NCBI RefSeq assembly: GCF_902506435.1
Contig: NZ_LR733215.1
Location: 609,989-673,988 of the forward strand
Origin: Nocardioides sp. AX2bis
GTDB taxonomy: Bacteria > Actinomycetota > Actinomycetes > Propionibacteriales > Nocardioidaceae
Length of the DNA stretch: 64,000 nucleotides
Direction: 5' to 3'
This document shows, piece after piece, positions 9,524-17,903 of this stretch (positions are counted from its first letter, which is position 1; every line of letters begins with the position of its first letter). Below the pieces are notes generated by a model that was given only the letters and a program-made list of their open reading frames with translations, made no database searches and was not told the origin of the DNA. The position numbers and the translations under genes are program-made.

Positions 9524-10588
9524 GTGACGAGCACCCCGACCTCCCGCGCCGTGTCCCCGGACTCCGGCCAGCACTGGACCGAGCCCGGTGCCTGGCCGGT
9601 GGCCGACGGCGTCCACCGGATCCCGCTACCGCTGCCGCAGGACGGCCTGCGCGCGGTCAACGTCTACGCGGTCGAGAGCGAGGCCGGGCTGACGCTCGTC
9701 GACGGCGGGTGGTCGATCGTCGAGGCGCGCGAGCTGCTCGAGCGGTCCCTGGCCTCGATCGGGTTCGCCTTCGCCGACGTACGGCGGTTCCTGGTCACCC
9801 ACGTGCACCGTGACCACTACACGTTGGCGCACGTGATCGGCCGCGAGGTCGGGGCGGAGGTGAGCCTCGGGATCGGTGACAAGCCGACGCTCGACCTGAT
9901 GCACGCCACCGAGCCGCCGTTCACCGGGTCCAGCGACCTGCTCCGCGCCGCCGGGGCCGCGGACCTCGCGGACCGCTGGGGGCGCTCGAGCGCGAGCCCG
10001 ACCCTGGACCTCGACCACTGGGGCTACCCGGACCGCTGGTTGGAGGGCGACCACGACATCGCCCTCGGCTCGCGGACGCTGGCCGCGGTCGAGACGCCCG
10101 GGCACACCCAGGGCCACGTCGTCTTCGCCGACCACGGCGGGGGCCTGCTGTTCGCCGGGGACCACGTGCTGCCCACGATCACGCCGTCGATCGGCTTCGA
10201 GCCGGTGCCGGTCGAGCAGCCGCTGCGCGACTTCATGGGCTCGTTGGCCAAGGTGCGGGCGATGCCCGACCTGCGGCTGCTCCCGGCGCACGGCCCCGTC
10301 GCACCCTCGGTCCACGCCCGGGTCGACGAGCTGCTGGCCCACCACGAGGAGCGCCTCGCCGCGTGCCTGCGGGCGCTGGTCGGGGCGGGGCCGGCGGGGC
10401 TGACGTCGTACGACGTGGCCGGCGTCCTGCCGTGGACCCGGCACGAGCACGCCCTGGCCGACCTCGACCTGTTCAACGCGGGGCTGGCCACGATGGAGAC
10501 CAAGGCGCACCTCGAGCTGCTCGTGGCCCGCGGGGACGCGGGGCGCGCCGTGGTGGACCGGGCCGTGGTCTTCACCGCCGTCGGCTGA
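9524..10588 (+). CDS. Metallo-beta-lactamase-fold hydrolase
   Basis: A 354-residue MBL-fold protein. The metal motif is THVHRDHY (HxHxDH), followed by the second-shell region GHTQGHVVFAD and GGLLFAGDHVLP, with a final metal His in LLPAHGPV. The C-terminal about 90 residues form the helical extension seen in the glyoxalase II/LACTB2-like members. Likely a cytosolic hydrolase (thioester or nuclease activity are both possible in the family). The GTG at 9524 lies 7 bases after TAGCCT, which supports this start over the much longer reading. It is divergent from the methyltransferase gene. Confidence 0.83.
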   Translation: MTSTPTSRAVSPDSGQHWTEPGAWPVADGVHRIPLPLPQDGLRAVNVYAVESEAGLTLVDGGWSIVEARELLERSLASIGFAFADVRRFLVTHVHRDHYTLAHVIGREVGAEVSLGIGDKPTLDLMHATEPPFTGSSDLLRAAGAADLADRWGRSSASPTLDLDHWGYPDRWLEGDHDIALGSRTLAAVETPGHTQGHVVFADHGGGLLFAGDHVLPTITPSIGFEPVPVEQPLRDFMGSLAKVRAMPDLRLLPAHGPVAPSVHARVDELLAHHEERLAACLRALVGAGPAGLTSYDVAGVLPWTRHEHALADLDLFNAGLATMETKAHLELLVARGDAGRAVVDRAVVFTAVG

Positions 10589-10681
10589 CTGCTGCCGGGC
10601 CGGGCGGTCGGTGGTGGTCGCGGGCGGAACCGGGGGCGGTCGTCGCGCGTCCGACCGGGGACGCCTGACCGGAGGAGACCC

Positions 10682-11497
10682 GTGCGCCCGTACCCCGCTG
10701 TGCTCGTCCTGCTCGCCGCGCTCGCCTCGTTCGCCGGATGTGGTGCCGCCCCGACCGCGGGTGGGGGAGAGGTGGTCGGAGCCGCCGCGGCCGAGCCGCA
10801 GGCGTTCCCGGACCCGCCCGACGGCACCCGCTGGGTGGGTACCGGACAGGTCGTCGTCGCGGTGCCGGACTGGTGGACGACGGGGGAGACGCGGTGCGCG
10901 GCCCCGGTCGAGGACACCGTGTACGCCGACAGCACCGCGGTGGTCGACTGCTTCGACCCGGTCGCGTCCGCCGAGGTGCCGGAGGTGTCAGCGCTGGCCG
11001 TGATCGACGCGGGGAGCGCGTACGCCGAGATGCTGCTCGGCCAGATGGAGCCCGCGGGCGAGGTCGACGGGCACCCGGTGCTCGAGCGTCCCGGGTGCGA
11101 GCGGTGGTTCCCCGGCGTCTGCCGCCGGGTCCTCGCGGTGCCGGACGAGGACGCGGTCCTCGCCGTGACGATCGCCGAGGAGGGCGACGGCAGCCACGCC
11201 GCGATCCGAGACTCGCTGCGTGTCCTCCCCGAGGCGATGACGACCGTGCCGATCGCGACCACGGCGGGTCGGACCCCGACCTGGGGCGCCGAGCCCGCGG
11301 TGGTCCGCGACCTGGTGGCCGCCCTGCGCCGCGGCGGCCTGCAGGTCGCGCTGGAGCGGGTCCCTCCGCCGGACCCGGCCGAGACGCAGGGCCTCGTCGC
11401 CGACCTCCCCGTGGGTGCCCTGCTGGGGACGGAGCCGGCGCTGGGCAGCGTGGTCGAGCGCGGGGCGACGGTGACCGTCTCGGTGATGGGGCGCTGA
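10682..11497 (+). CDS. Lipoprotein with PASTA-like C-terminus
   Basis: A 271-residue exported lipoprotein: signal peptide with hydrophobic core AVLVLLAALASFA and lipobox FAGC (Cys about residue 20). The middle holds two Cys pairs likely forming disulfides. The last 65 residues (VVRDLVAALRRGGLQVALER, then GLVADLPVGALLGTEPALG, ending GATVTVSVMG) read like one PASTA module, a fold used to sense cell-wall fragments. The GTG at 10682 has GGAGGAG 4 bases upstream. No kinase is adjacent. Function unknown; cell-envelope sensing is inference. Confidence 0.72.
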   Translation: MRPYPAVLVLLAALASFAGCGAAPTAGGGEVVGAAAAEPQAFPDPPDGTRWVGTGQVVVAVPDWWTTGETRCAAPVEDTVYADSTAVVDCFDPVASAEVPEVSALAVIDAGSAYAEMLLGQMEPAGEVDGHPVLERPGCERWFPGVCRRVLAVPDEDAVLAVTIAEEGDGSHAAIRDSLRVLPEAMTTVPIATTAGRTPTWGAEPAVVRDLVAALRRGGLQVALERVPPPDPAETQGLVADLPVGALLGTEPALGSVVERGATVTVSVMGR

Positions 11498-11505
11498 GAG
11501 GGGCG

Positions 11506-11560
11506 GTGGTCGATGTGTGATCTGCACGCACCTGATGAGTGCAGATCACGTATCGACCAC
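11506..11560. repeat. 22-bp stem hairpin, copy 1 of a local repeat
   Basis: Arms at 11506-11527 and 11539-11560 pair over 22 positions with only two G-T wobbles, around a loop containing CACCTGATGA. It begins 8 bases after the lipoprotein stop and could terminate transcription. Related copies follow at 11712-11760 and, inverted and decayed, at about 11799-11840. Confidence 0.75.
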
Positions 11561-11612
11561 GGCAGCCGGTGGGCCGGGCCGGCGGGGGATGTCCGGGCGT
11601 GCCGGTACCGCC

Positions 11613-11700
11613 GGTGGTCGAGGAGCGAGCGAAGCGAGCGTCACGAGACCAGGCCACCCCCGGTGGTCGAGGAGCGAGCGCCAGCGAGCGTCACGAGACC
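11613..11700. repeat. Two REP-like elements
   Basis: Two near-identical 38-39 base copies (11613-11650 and 11662-11700) start with GGTGGTCGAGGAGCGAGCG and end with TCACGAGACC. Each contains GAGCGAGCG runs able to fold back. The copies differ at the central AA/CC-type positions. This looks like the dispersed REP-type element common in high-GC actinobacteria. Confidence 0.7.
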
Positions 11701-11711
11701 AGTCGCGGTGA

Positions 11712-11760
11712 GTCGATGTGTGATGTGCGTGCACCTGATGAGTGCAGATCAAACATCGAC
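11712..11760. repeat. Hairpin repeat, copy 2 (degenerate)
   Basis: Outer arms GTCGATGT/ACATCGAC and an inner TGCAC/GTGCA stem enclose the same CACCTGATGA loop as copy 1, with more mismatches. The gap 11498-11924 between the lipoprotein and the protease gene holds only these repeats; no reading frame in it looks coding. Confidence 0.6.
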
Positions 11761-11798
11761 CGTGGCAGCCCGTGGGCCGCGCCGCGGGGCCGGTCGGG

Positions 11799-11840
11799 TC
11801 GCGATCTGCTGTCATCAGGTGGCACCAGATCGTGAGTCGA
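11799..11840. repeat. Hairpin repeat, copy 3 (inverted, decayed)
   Basis: On the minus strand this reads GATCTGGTGCCACCTGATGA and later GCAGATCGCGACC, preserving the loop and part of both arms of copy 1 in opposite orientation. Confidence 0.45.
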
Positions 11841-11924
11841 GAGCCAACGGTGTGACCGGGCGTGCCGGTGCCGCCGGTGGGCGTGCCCGGTCCGGCGGTA
11901 CGGCTGCTGCTGAGTGTCAGTGGG

Positions 11925-14540
11925 TCAGAAGGGTGGGGTGGTGTTGCGGGGTGGTGACTCGGCGGCACCGCCGGGTTGGTCGGGGTCGTCTGCGACCGGG
12001 GGTGACGGGTCCGGGTCGGAGTCGATCGTCATGGTGGGCGCTTCGGCGCCGGTGGCGTCGGTCAGGCGCACCGAGACGGTGACTTGCTGGGAGCCGTTGG
12101 TGACGTCGATGGACTTCGGGGTGAAGTCGAAGTCGCTGGTGACGGGTCCCTGGGTGTCGGTCGGGGTGTTGGCGACTGTGAGCTTCTGGGGGTGGTCGCG
12201 GAAGGAGTCGCCGTTGTTGCCCAGGACGTCGTCGGTGGGGAAGAGGGTGACGGTCCAGGTGCCGGCGGCTGCGGTGGTGGGCAGGGTGACGGTGCGTTCG
12301 TAGCGGCCGTCCTGGGCGGTGCCGGAGACACGGTTCATGGTGCCGAAGCCGTAGCTCTGGTCGGTGCTGTCGGAGTCGATCGTCATGGTGGGCGCTTCGG
12401 CGCCGGTGGCGTCGGTCAGGCGCACCGAGACGGTGACTTGCTGGGAGCCGTTGGTGACGTCGATGGACTTCGGGGTGAAGTCGAAGTCGCTGGTGACTGG
12501 TCCCTGGGTGTCGGTCGGTGCGCTCGGGACGGTGAACCTGGACGTCGCCGCCGGGCCGGTCCCAGCGGCGTTGACCGCCGCGACGGTGAGCGTGTGATCG
12601 CCCGCCGCGAACGACCCGTTGAAGTAGACCCCGCTCCAGTCCGCCGCCACTTGTCCGACGGAGACGCCGTCGACCGTCAGCGCGTACCCGGTGATCGGGG
12701 AGCCACCGTCGCTGGACGGCGGCTGCCAGTACAGCTCGGGGCGGTTGGCTGCGGCGTTCCAGAACCCCGACACGCTGGTCGGGACGGAGGGGACCGCGAT
12801 CGGCGCCGCCGCGGTCCGTAGCCGGATCGAGGCCGGTACGCCCGGCCCGTGGGCGTTGGATGCCGTGACGGTCACGTCGTAGGCCGTGGCTGCGGCCAGA
12901 CCGACCAGAGTCGCCTCCCGGGTGTCCGGCCCAAGGCTGAGCGGGGCCCCCGTGCCGGCGTTCACGGTGTACGCGGTGATCGGAGACGCTCCGCTGGCGG
13001 TGGGGGCCGACCAGCTCACGCTGAGCGTCGACGTCGTGGCGGGTCGAGCCTCGGTCAGACCGGTGGGGTTCGACGGCAGGCCGGTCAGGTCGCGGTCGCA
13101 ACCGGCTGCCGTGACCTGGTAGGCCCCGATGCTGCCGTAGGCCGTGTACCCGGTCGAGGTGTCCCCGATCTGGTGTCCGCTGCCGCTGCCGCTGATTTCG
13201 ACGGAGTAGCGGGCATCGGTCGGGACGGTCAGTGCGGCATCCATGCCAAAGGCCCGGGTGGCGTCGACGGTCCCGGAGGCCGGGTTTGCGGTCGCGAGAA
13301 CGGTCCCGTCAGGGGACAGCAGGCGGGCGCGGACGTCGAGGTCCGGCGTCGCGTACGGACTGGCGATGGCGACCGTGCTGCCCGAGGAGCAGCGGCCGAG
13401 GGCGAAGACGTCGCTGTCGGTGTCAGAGGTGATGTACCCGTTCTGGGGGGCGAGGCCCCCGGTCTCGTCCGGGCGGCGGGCGAGGTACCCGCCGATCACG
13501 GCGAGGTCGTCCTGACGGGTGCTCGCGCCGGCGTACTCACCCTTGCTCCACTGGGTGATCGGGCGGTTGTAGCCGACGCCCATGATGGGGGCCCAGCTGC
13601 CGTGGCCGGCGTAGTAGTCGGCGCCGGTGATGCCGTCGTGCTGCAGAGCGAGGTTGTGCCCGATCTCGTGGCTCGTCGCCTCGGCGATTGCCTTCGCCGA
13701 GTTGCCTAGCGCCTGGGGGAACACCCAGGCCGGTTGCAACGCGCTGCCGATCGCGTCGTAGGCGTTGAGGAAAGCCACCCCGCCGCACTGCTGCTGGCAG
13801 ACCGTGGACCATGCGTTGCTGCTCGGTGAGATGAGGGCACGTGTCCCGTACGTCTGGTCGGCGCTGTCCGAGCGCTCCAGACCGGCCGCGCCGGGGTCCT
13901 GGGTCGTGACGTCGACGTCGTAGGCCGCGAAGTCCTCGCTGACCATCGACCAGACCTGCTGGACCATCGCGCGCTCGGTCGCGTTGAAGGCCGCGCCGTC
14001 CCCGGAAGGGTCCCACCCGGGGTGCGTGGCTGCGGCCACCCCGTAGTTGGAGTTCCAGTAGGTGCCGGCGACGGTGTGGCCGTCGAAGTCGAGGAAGATC
14101 GAGCGCTGCGCGCCGGGGTTGCTGTGGAGCGCGAAGGTGTCGGCCAGGGCGACCGCGCTGTCGAGCACCGCCCGGGTCGGTGGGTCGTCAGGCAGGTCTG
14201 CCGGGATCGGCTCGACGTAGTGCAGGCGGCCGTCGGTGGTCAGGCGGGCGGTGCCGTCGGTCCGGAGCAGCGTTTCCAACCGCGTCGCGGAGAGCTCGTT
14301 GACCCTTGCCGCGGCGGGGAGCCGGGCACCGAGCTCTCGGACCGCCTCGGCGCCGCCGACCGGCTCGTCGAGGAGGGGGTCCGCGCGCTCACTCGCGACG
14401 TCCGACACCGGATCCACAGGTCCGGGCGCGGCCGGTCCGGTGGCGGTGGCGGTGGCGGCCGGACCGATAGCGGTCAGGGCGGCGAGTGCGATCGCGGAGA
14501 CCGCGATCCGAGCGGACGCGGTGCGTACGACGAGCTTCAC
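11925..14540 (-). CDS. Secreted zinc metalloprotease with FN3 and duplicated C-terminal domains
   Basis: An 871-residue exported protein. The GTG at 14540 opens a signal peptide (VKLVVRTASARIAVSAIALA; cleavage near ATATA). A propeptide leads to the catalytic domain with HEIGHNLALQHDG (HExxHxxxxxH) at about residue 290, followed by YAGHGSWAPIMGVG as the Met-turn. After a beta-sandwich come two fibronectin type III domains and two copies of a module starting TDTQGPVTSDFDFTPKSIDV. The second copy breaks off after about 50 residues into a Pro-rich tail, so the last module is truncated or the gene ended prematurely. Family is reprolysin-like in its motif, but exact peptidase family is unsure. Probably degrades extracellular protein. 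Confidence 0.85.
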   Translation of the reverse strand: MKLVVRTASARIAVSAIALAALTAIGPAATATATGPAAPGPVDPVSDVASERADPLLDEPVGGAEAVRELGARLPAAARVNELSATRLETLLRTDGTARLTTDGRLHYVEPIPADLPDDPPTRAVLDSAVALADTFALHSNPGAQRSIFLDFDGHTVAGTYWNSNYGVAAATHPGWDPSGDGAAFNATERAMVQQVWSMVSEDFAAYDVDVTTQDPGAAGLERSDSADQTYGTRALISPSSNAWSTVCQQQCGGVAFLNAYDAIGSALQPAWVFPQALGNSAKAIAEATSHEIGHNLALQHDGITGADYYAGHGSWAPIMGVGYNRPITQWSKGEYAGASTRQDDLAVIGGYLARRPDETGGLAPQNGYITSDTDSDVFALGRCSSGSTVAIASPYATPDLDVRARLLSPDGTVLATANPASGTVDATRAFGMDAALTVPTDARYSVEISGSGSGHQIGDTSTGYTAYGSIGAYQVTAAGCDRDLTGLPSNPTGLTEARPATTSTLSVSWSAPTASGASPITAYTVNAGTGAPLSLGPDTREATLVGLAAATAYDVTVTASNAHGPGVPASIRLRTAAAPIAVPSVPTSVSGFWNAAANRPELYWQPPSSDGGSPITGYALTVDGVSVGQVAADWSGVYFNGSFAAGDHTLTVAAVNAAGTGPAATSRFTVPSAPTDTQGPVTSDFDFTPKSIDVTNGSQQVTVSVRLTDATGAEAPTMTIDSDSTDQSYGFGTMNRVSGTAQDGRYERTVTLPTTAAAGTWTVTLFPTDDVLGNNGDSFRDHPQKLTVANTPTDTQGPVTSDFDFTPKSIDVTNGSQQVTVSVRLTDATGAEAPTMTIDSDPDPSPPVADDPDQPGGAAESPPRNTTPPF
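12016..12164. repeat. 149-bp direct repeat, copy A (inside protease gene)
   Basis: Matches 12370-12518 at an offset of 354 bases with one mismatch (G/T at 12143/12497). It encodes the start of the C-terminal module. Copy A is the 3'-most, truncated module. Confidence 0.85.
12370..12518. repeat. 149-bp direct repeat, copy B (inside protease gene)
   Basis: Partner of 12016-12164. Near identity at silent positions as well as coding ones shows a recent duplication or gene conversion, not old domain repetition. Confidence 0.85.
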
Positions 14541-14637
14541 GTGTTCCCCCAGGTTGATTCGGGAGGAACCGTAGTTGGGCAACGATGCCGAGCCGGTGTT
14601 GTTTCCGCGACGTGACCGGGTGCCGCCTTGCGTCAGA

Positions 14638-14725
14638 TGTCCGGAAGCGTCACCTCGAGGCGCCGGAAGCGTCACCTCGAGGCGCCGGAAGCGTCACCTC
14701 GAGGCGCCGCGAGCGTCATCTCGGC
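14638..14725 (-). repeat. 22-bp tandem repeat array, 4 units
   Basis: Four exact-period units read on the minus strand, in the divergent gap between the metalloprotease (start 14540) and the HTH gene (start 14863). It is one of two arrays not next to a stop codon. A run of six T follows on the plus strand from 14726. The remaining gap (14541-14637, 14732-14862) should carry both promoters, but no clear boxes stand out. Confidence 0.88.
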
Positions 14726-14862
14726 TTTTTTCCGGACCGCCGGGGAGGGGAAACATCAGAGGGGTAGCGCAGGCGGGAGGTCCCGTGACCCAGATCGCTC
14801 CCACTACGGTTTCCCGCCAGCGGGATCATCAGAGGTCTCGCACGCGATGGAGGGGGACCGGC

Positions 14863-16356
14863 GTGACGGGGGGGCGGCCGCAGACGGTTCTCGACGACGA
14901 GACCGACCTCAACGGTCCGCGCGTCGACGTCGACCGGCGGGTCGGGTGGATCCTGCGGATGGCGCGCACGACGACCCCGGGTCCGGACGGGGCGCCGCTC
15001 CGCCTCGAGGCCATGGCCGAGGCGGTCGGCGTCAGCACCACGCGGCTGCACCGCGTCGAGACCGGCGTGACGCGCAGCGGGCGGGTCGCGGACGCGTACG
15101 AGCGGGTGCTCGGGATGCCCGAGGGCTCGCTGCGCGCCCCGGTCGACATCATCTGCCGGACCTTCCCCTACGCCCAGGCCGACCGCGAGCCGGGGGAGCC
15201 GGTCACGTCGACGAAGGAGATGTCGGCGCTGACCGAGGCGCTCCTGGGCCCCGACCCGACCGGGGGGCAGTGGCTGCGCGGGGCGCGCGCCCTGGCCCAG
15301 CCGGGGGCCATCGGGCTGCCGGAGGGCCTGGCCCGGGACCTCGTACGTCGCCTGGCCGACGAGATGTCCCGCTCGGTCGGGCACGCCTACCCGTCGCGCT
15401 ACGAGGCGATGGCGCTGCTGCGCTGCAGCGCGTACGGCCACCTCGTGCTGGAGGTCGCGCAGGAGATCGTCGGCGACCCGCACGTGCAGGTGATGTACGA
15501 CCTGATGAGCGCGGTGGGGGAGAGGCCGTCCCCCGATGCGCTGGCCTGGTGCCTGGAGCTGCTCGACCACGGGCGCGACCGCGTCGTGATCGGTGGTGCG
15601 CTCGCGATCGAGGCGATGGCCGAGGTCGCCGAGGAGGGGTTCTGGGCGCCGGTCGTGGCGCCGCTGGTCGACCGGCTCGACGCCGGGCAGGAGGGCACCG
15701 TCCGCCACGACTGGCTCTCGCACCTGCTGCGGCTCGTGCCGCGCCCGGTGGTCGCGGGCAGCGGTCGCCGCCCGGCGCACCCGCTGGCGCCGGTCCCGGT
15801 CATCCCCGACTGGTCACGGACCCGGGTCAACCCGCACTGGTCGGAGTGCCAGGAGCGCGCCTGGGCCATCACCGAGGAGCTCCGGCTCGGTCCCCAGCCG
15901 ATGCTGGCTCGGCTGCTCTTCGACATCGCCATCGGGCCGTTCGAGAGCCGCGCGGCGACCTCGTACTTCCTGCTCCGCGGGGTGCCGACGATCGCCGCGG
16001 CGGTCGGCGCGCAGCTCGGTGAGCTCGTCGACGCCCACGCCGACCCGCTGGTGCGCGAGCGCGCCGGGCGCCGTCTGGTGGGGACGATGGACCACCACTA
16101 CCACCCGCTGGCGACGAGGTGGATCGCGGCGGGCACCGTCGAGGAGCGGGACCGGGGGCTGCGCCTGGCGGGCTCGGCCGGCCACCTCGTGCCCGAGGAG
16201 GAGCTGCGCGCCGGGCTCACGGAGGCGGCCCTCTACGCCGCCGGCATGGCGGGGCACCCCTGCCTGCCGGCGCTGGCGGCTGACCCGACGCTGTCGGAGC
16301 GGGTGCGTGGCGCGGCCGCGTGGTGGCTGCGGGCGGGGTCCCGGCTCCAGCACTGA
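14863..16356 (+). CDS. XRE-type HTH protein with large helical C-terminal region
   Basis: A 497-residue protein. Residues about 20-75 hold a Cro/C1-type helix-turn-helix (LEAMAEAVGVSTTRLHRVE). The remaining 400 residues are almost all helical with repeated Ala/Leu/Arg patterns, like HEAT-type repeats, and no catalytic motif is seen. The GTG at 14863 has GGAGGGGG 6 bases upstream, while the longer reading runs through the repeat array and is not coding. It likely regulates transcription using the helical part as a sensor or scaffold. It is followed 40 bases on by an MFS exporter that may be its target; this is inference. Confidence 0.65.
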   Translation: MTGGRPQTVLDDETDLNGPRVDVDRRVGWILRMARTTTPGPDGAPLRLEAMAEAVGVSTTRLHRVETGVTRSGRVADAYERVLGMPEGSLRAPVDIICRTFPYAQADREPGEPVTSTKEMSALTEALLGPDPTGGQWLRGARALAQPGAIGLPEGLARDLVRRLADEMSRSVGHAYPSRYEAMALLRCSAYGHLVLEVAQEIVGDPHVQVMYDLMSAVGERPSPDALAWCLELLDHGRDRVVIGGALAIEAMAEVAEEGFWAPVVAPLVDRLDAGQEGTVRHDWLSHLLRLVPRPVVAGSGRRPAHPLAPVPVIPDWSRTRVNPHWSECQERAWAITEELRLGPQPMLARLLFDIAIGPFESRAATSYFLLRGVPTIAAAVGAQLGELVDAHADPLVRERAGRRLVGTMDHHYHPLATRWIAAGTVEERDRGLRLAGSAGHLVPEEELRAGLTEAALYAAGMAGHPCLPALAADPTLSERVRGAAAWWLRAGSRLQH

Positions 16357-16396
16357 GCCCTCCCCGCGGCGCGGCGGAATGTGCCGGGGGCCGGCG

Positions 16397-17737
16397 GTGT
16401 TGGTCCACCTCGTGAAGGTCGACGACTCCCGCCGCGTCTCGATGCTGCTGGGACTCCTCTTCGGCCTCGCCGGGATGGGCTCCTCGTCCGCCGCCGTCGC
16501 GCTGCCGCTGCTGGGCGACGAGCTCGGGGTGAGCGTGTCGGTGGCGACCTGGACGATCAGCCTGTACGCCCTGATGCTCGCGGTCACCACCGCCGTCTAC
16601 GGCCGCATCTCCGACCTCGTCGGCATCCGGATCCCGATGCTGGTCGGGATCGGGCTGATGGCCGGCGGCGCCCTCGTGGCGGCCTTCGCGCCGACCTTCG
16701 AGGTGCTCCTGGGCGCCCGGCTGGTGCAGGGCGCGGGCGCTGCCGCCGTCCCCACGCTCGGGGTGGCCGGGCTGTCGGCCCGCTACGACGGCGCGGTCCG
16801 CGGCCTCGCGCTCGGACGGCTCGCCGGCGTCGCCGCCGCGGTGAGCTGCCTCGGTCCGCTGCTCGGCGGACTGGTCGAGCAGGCCTTTGGCTGGCGCGCG
16901 GTGATGGCGCTGCCGGTGCTCGGCGTGCTGGTGCTGCCCCTGATCTGGCGCGCGCTGACCGGCGAGGGCAGCGGCGCCCGGCTCGACGTGCTCGGTGCGG
17001 TGCTCGTCGCGGGGACCGCCGGTGGGCTCGTGCTGCTGGTGCAGTCGCCGTCGACCGGGATCGCGGTGGCCCTGGTCGGCATCGCGCTGATGGCGCTCGG
17101 CGTCCCCGCGGTCATCGGCTGGACGCGCCGCCGCCCCGACGGGTTCCTGCCGGTCGAGGTGGTCCACAACGCCACGGTGGTGCGCAGCGCGCTCGCCGCG
17201 GCCGCGGTGCCCGCGGCGTGGTTCGCCCTGCTGGTCGGGGTGCCGGCGGTGCTGGTCGGCGAGGGCTGGGAGCCCTGGCAGGTCGGCATGCTGCTGCTGC
17301 CCAGCGCCGTGCTCGCGCTGCTCACCCCGCGCCTGGCCGGGCCGATGCTGGAGCGGTTCGGGGCGACCCGGTCGCTGGTCGTCGCCGGGGTGATGGCCTC
17401 GGTCGCGCTGCTGCTCGCGGCGGTGGGCCTCGGGCTGGTCGTCCCCGTGCTGGTCGGCCTCGCGGTCGCGCTGGTCACCGTCGCCTTCGGGATCGGGCAG
17501 CCCGCGCTGTCGGCCGCGGTCGGCGACGCCGTGCCGGCCGAGGTGCGCGGGGTCGCGCTCGGCGTGGCCACGCTGCTGTTCCTGGTCGGCGGCTCGGTCG
17601 GCTCCGCGGTCGTCGGCGGCCTGGGCGGCCTGGTCGGCATCCCGGTCAGCCTCGCGGTCCTCGCGCTGCTCCCCGTGCTGGGGCTCGTCGCGCTGCGGCC
17701 CGAGCTGCGGCACGCGTCGGCGCGTACCCCCGCCTGA
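16397..17737 (+). CDS. MFS drug/metabolite exporter
   Basis: A 446-residue membrane protein with 12-14 hydrophobic helices. The loop 2-3 motif YGRISDLVGIRIPMLVG and the motif RLVQGAGAAAVPTLG (motif C region after it) are typical of major-facilitator drug:H+ antiporters. Start choice is between GTG at 16397 and GTG at 16412 or ATG at 16442; 16397 keeps a short cytosolic N-terminus and follows GGGGG. Substrate unknown. It is likely co-transcribed with the HTH gene, 40 bases upstream. A three-unit repeat array follows its stop with no gap. Confidence 0.82.
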   Translation: MLVHLVKVDDSRRVSMLLGLLFGLAGMGSSSAAVALPLLGDELGVSVSVATWTISLYALMLAVTTAVYGRISDLVGIRIPMLVGIGLMAGGALVAAFAPTFEVLLGARLVQGAGAAAVPTLGVAGLSARYDGAVRGLALGRLAGVAAAVSCLGPLLGGLVEQAFGWRAVMALPVLGVLVLPLIWRALTGEGSGARLDVLGAVLVAGTAGGLVLLVQSPSTGIAVALVGIALMALGVPAVIGWTRRRPDGFLPVEVVHNATVVRSALAAAAVPAAWFALLVGVPAVLVGEGWEPWQVGMLLLPSAVLALLTPRLAGPMLERFGATRSLVVAGVMASVALLLAAVGLGLVVPVLVGLAVALVTVAFGIGQPALSAAVGDAVPAEVRGVALGVATLLFLVGGSVGSAVVGGLGGLVGIPVSLAVLALLPVLGLVALRPELRHASARTPA

Positions 17738-17803
17738 CCCGAGATGACGCTCGCGGACAGCCGAGATGACGCTTGCGGCGCGTCGAGGTGACGCTCGCGG
17801 CGG
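17738..17803 (+). repeat. 22-bp tandem repeat array, 3 units
   Basis: Begins on the base after the MFS stop codon; three exact 22-base units. TGA occurs once per unit, in three different frames. Confidence 0.9.
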
Positions 17804-17903
17804 GCCGAAGGTCCGGATTCGTGACGCGATCGTGACGACCCGTCCGGGGTCAGGTGGTCCGGGCGCGGGGTAGGACGGGGGTCCACCTACGAAGGAGAAC
17901 GCG

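Noticed and set aside
12016..12518. The 149-bp direct repeat as insertion-sequence ends
   Set aside because: Both copies are in frame inside one gene, encode the same protein module, and enclose no transposase.
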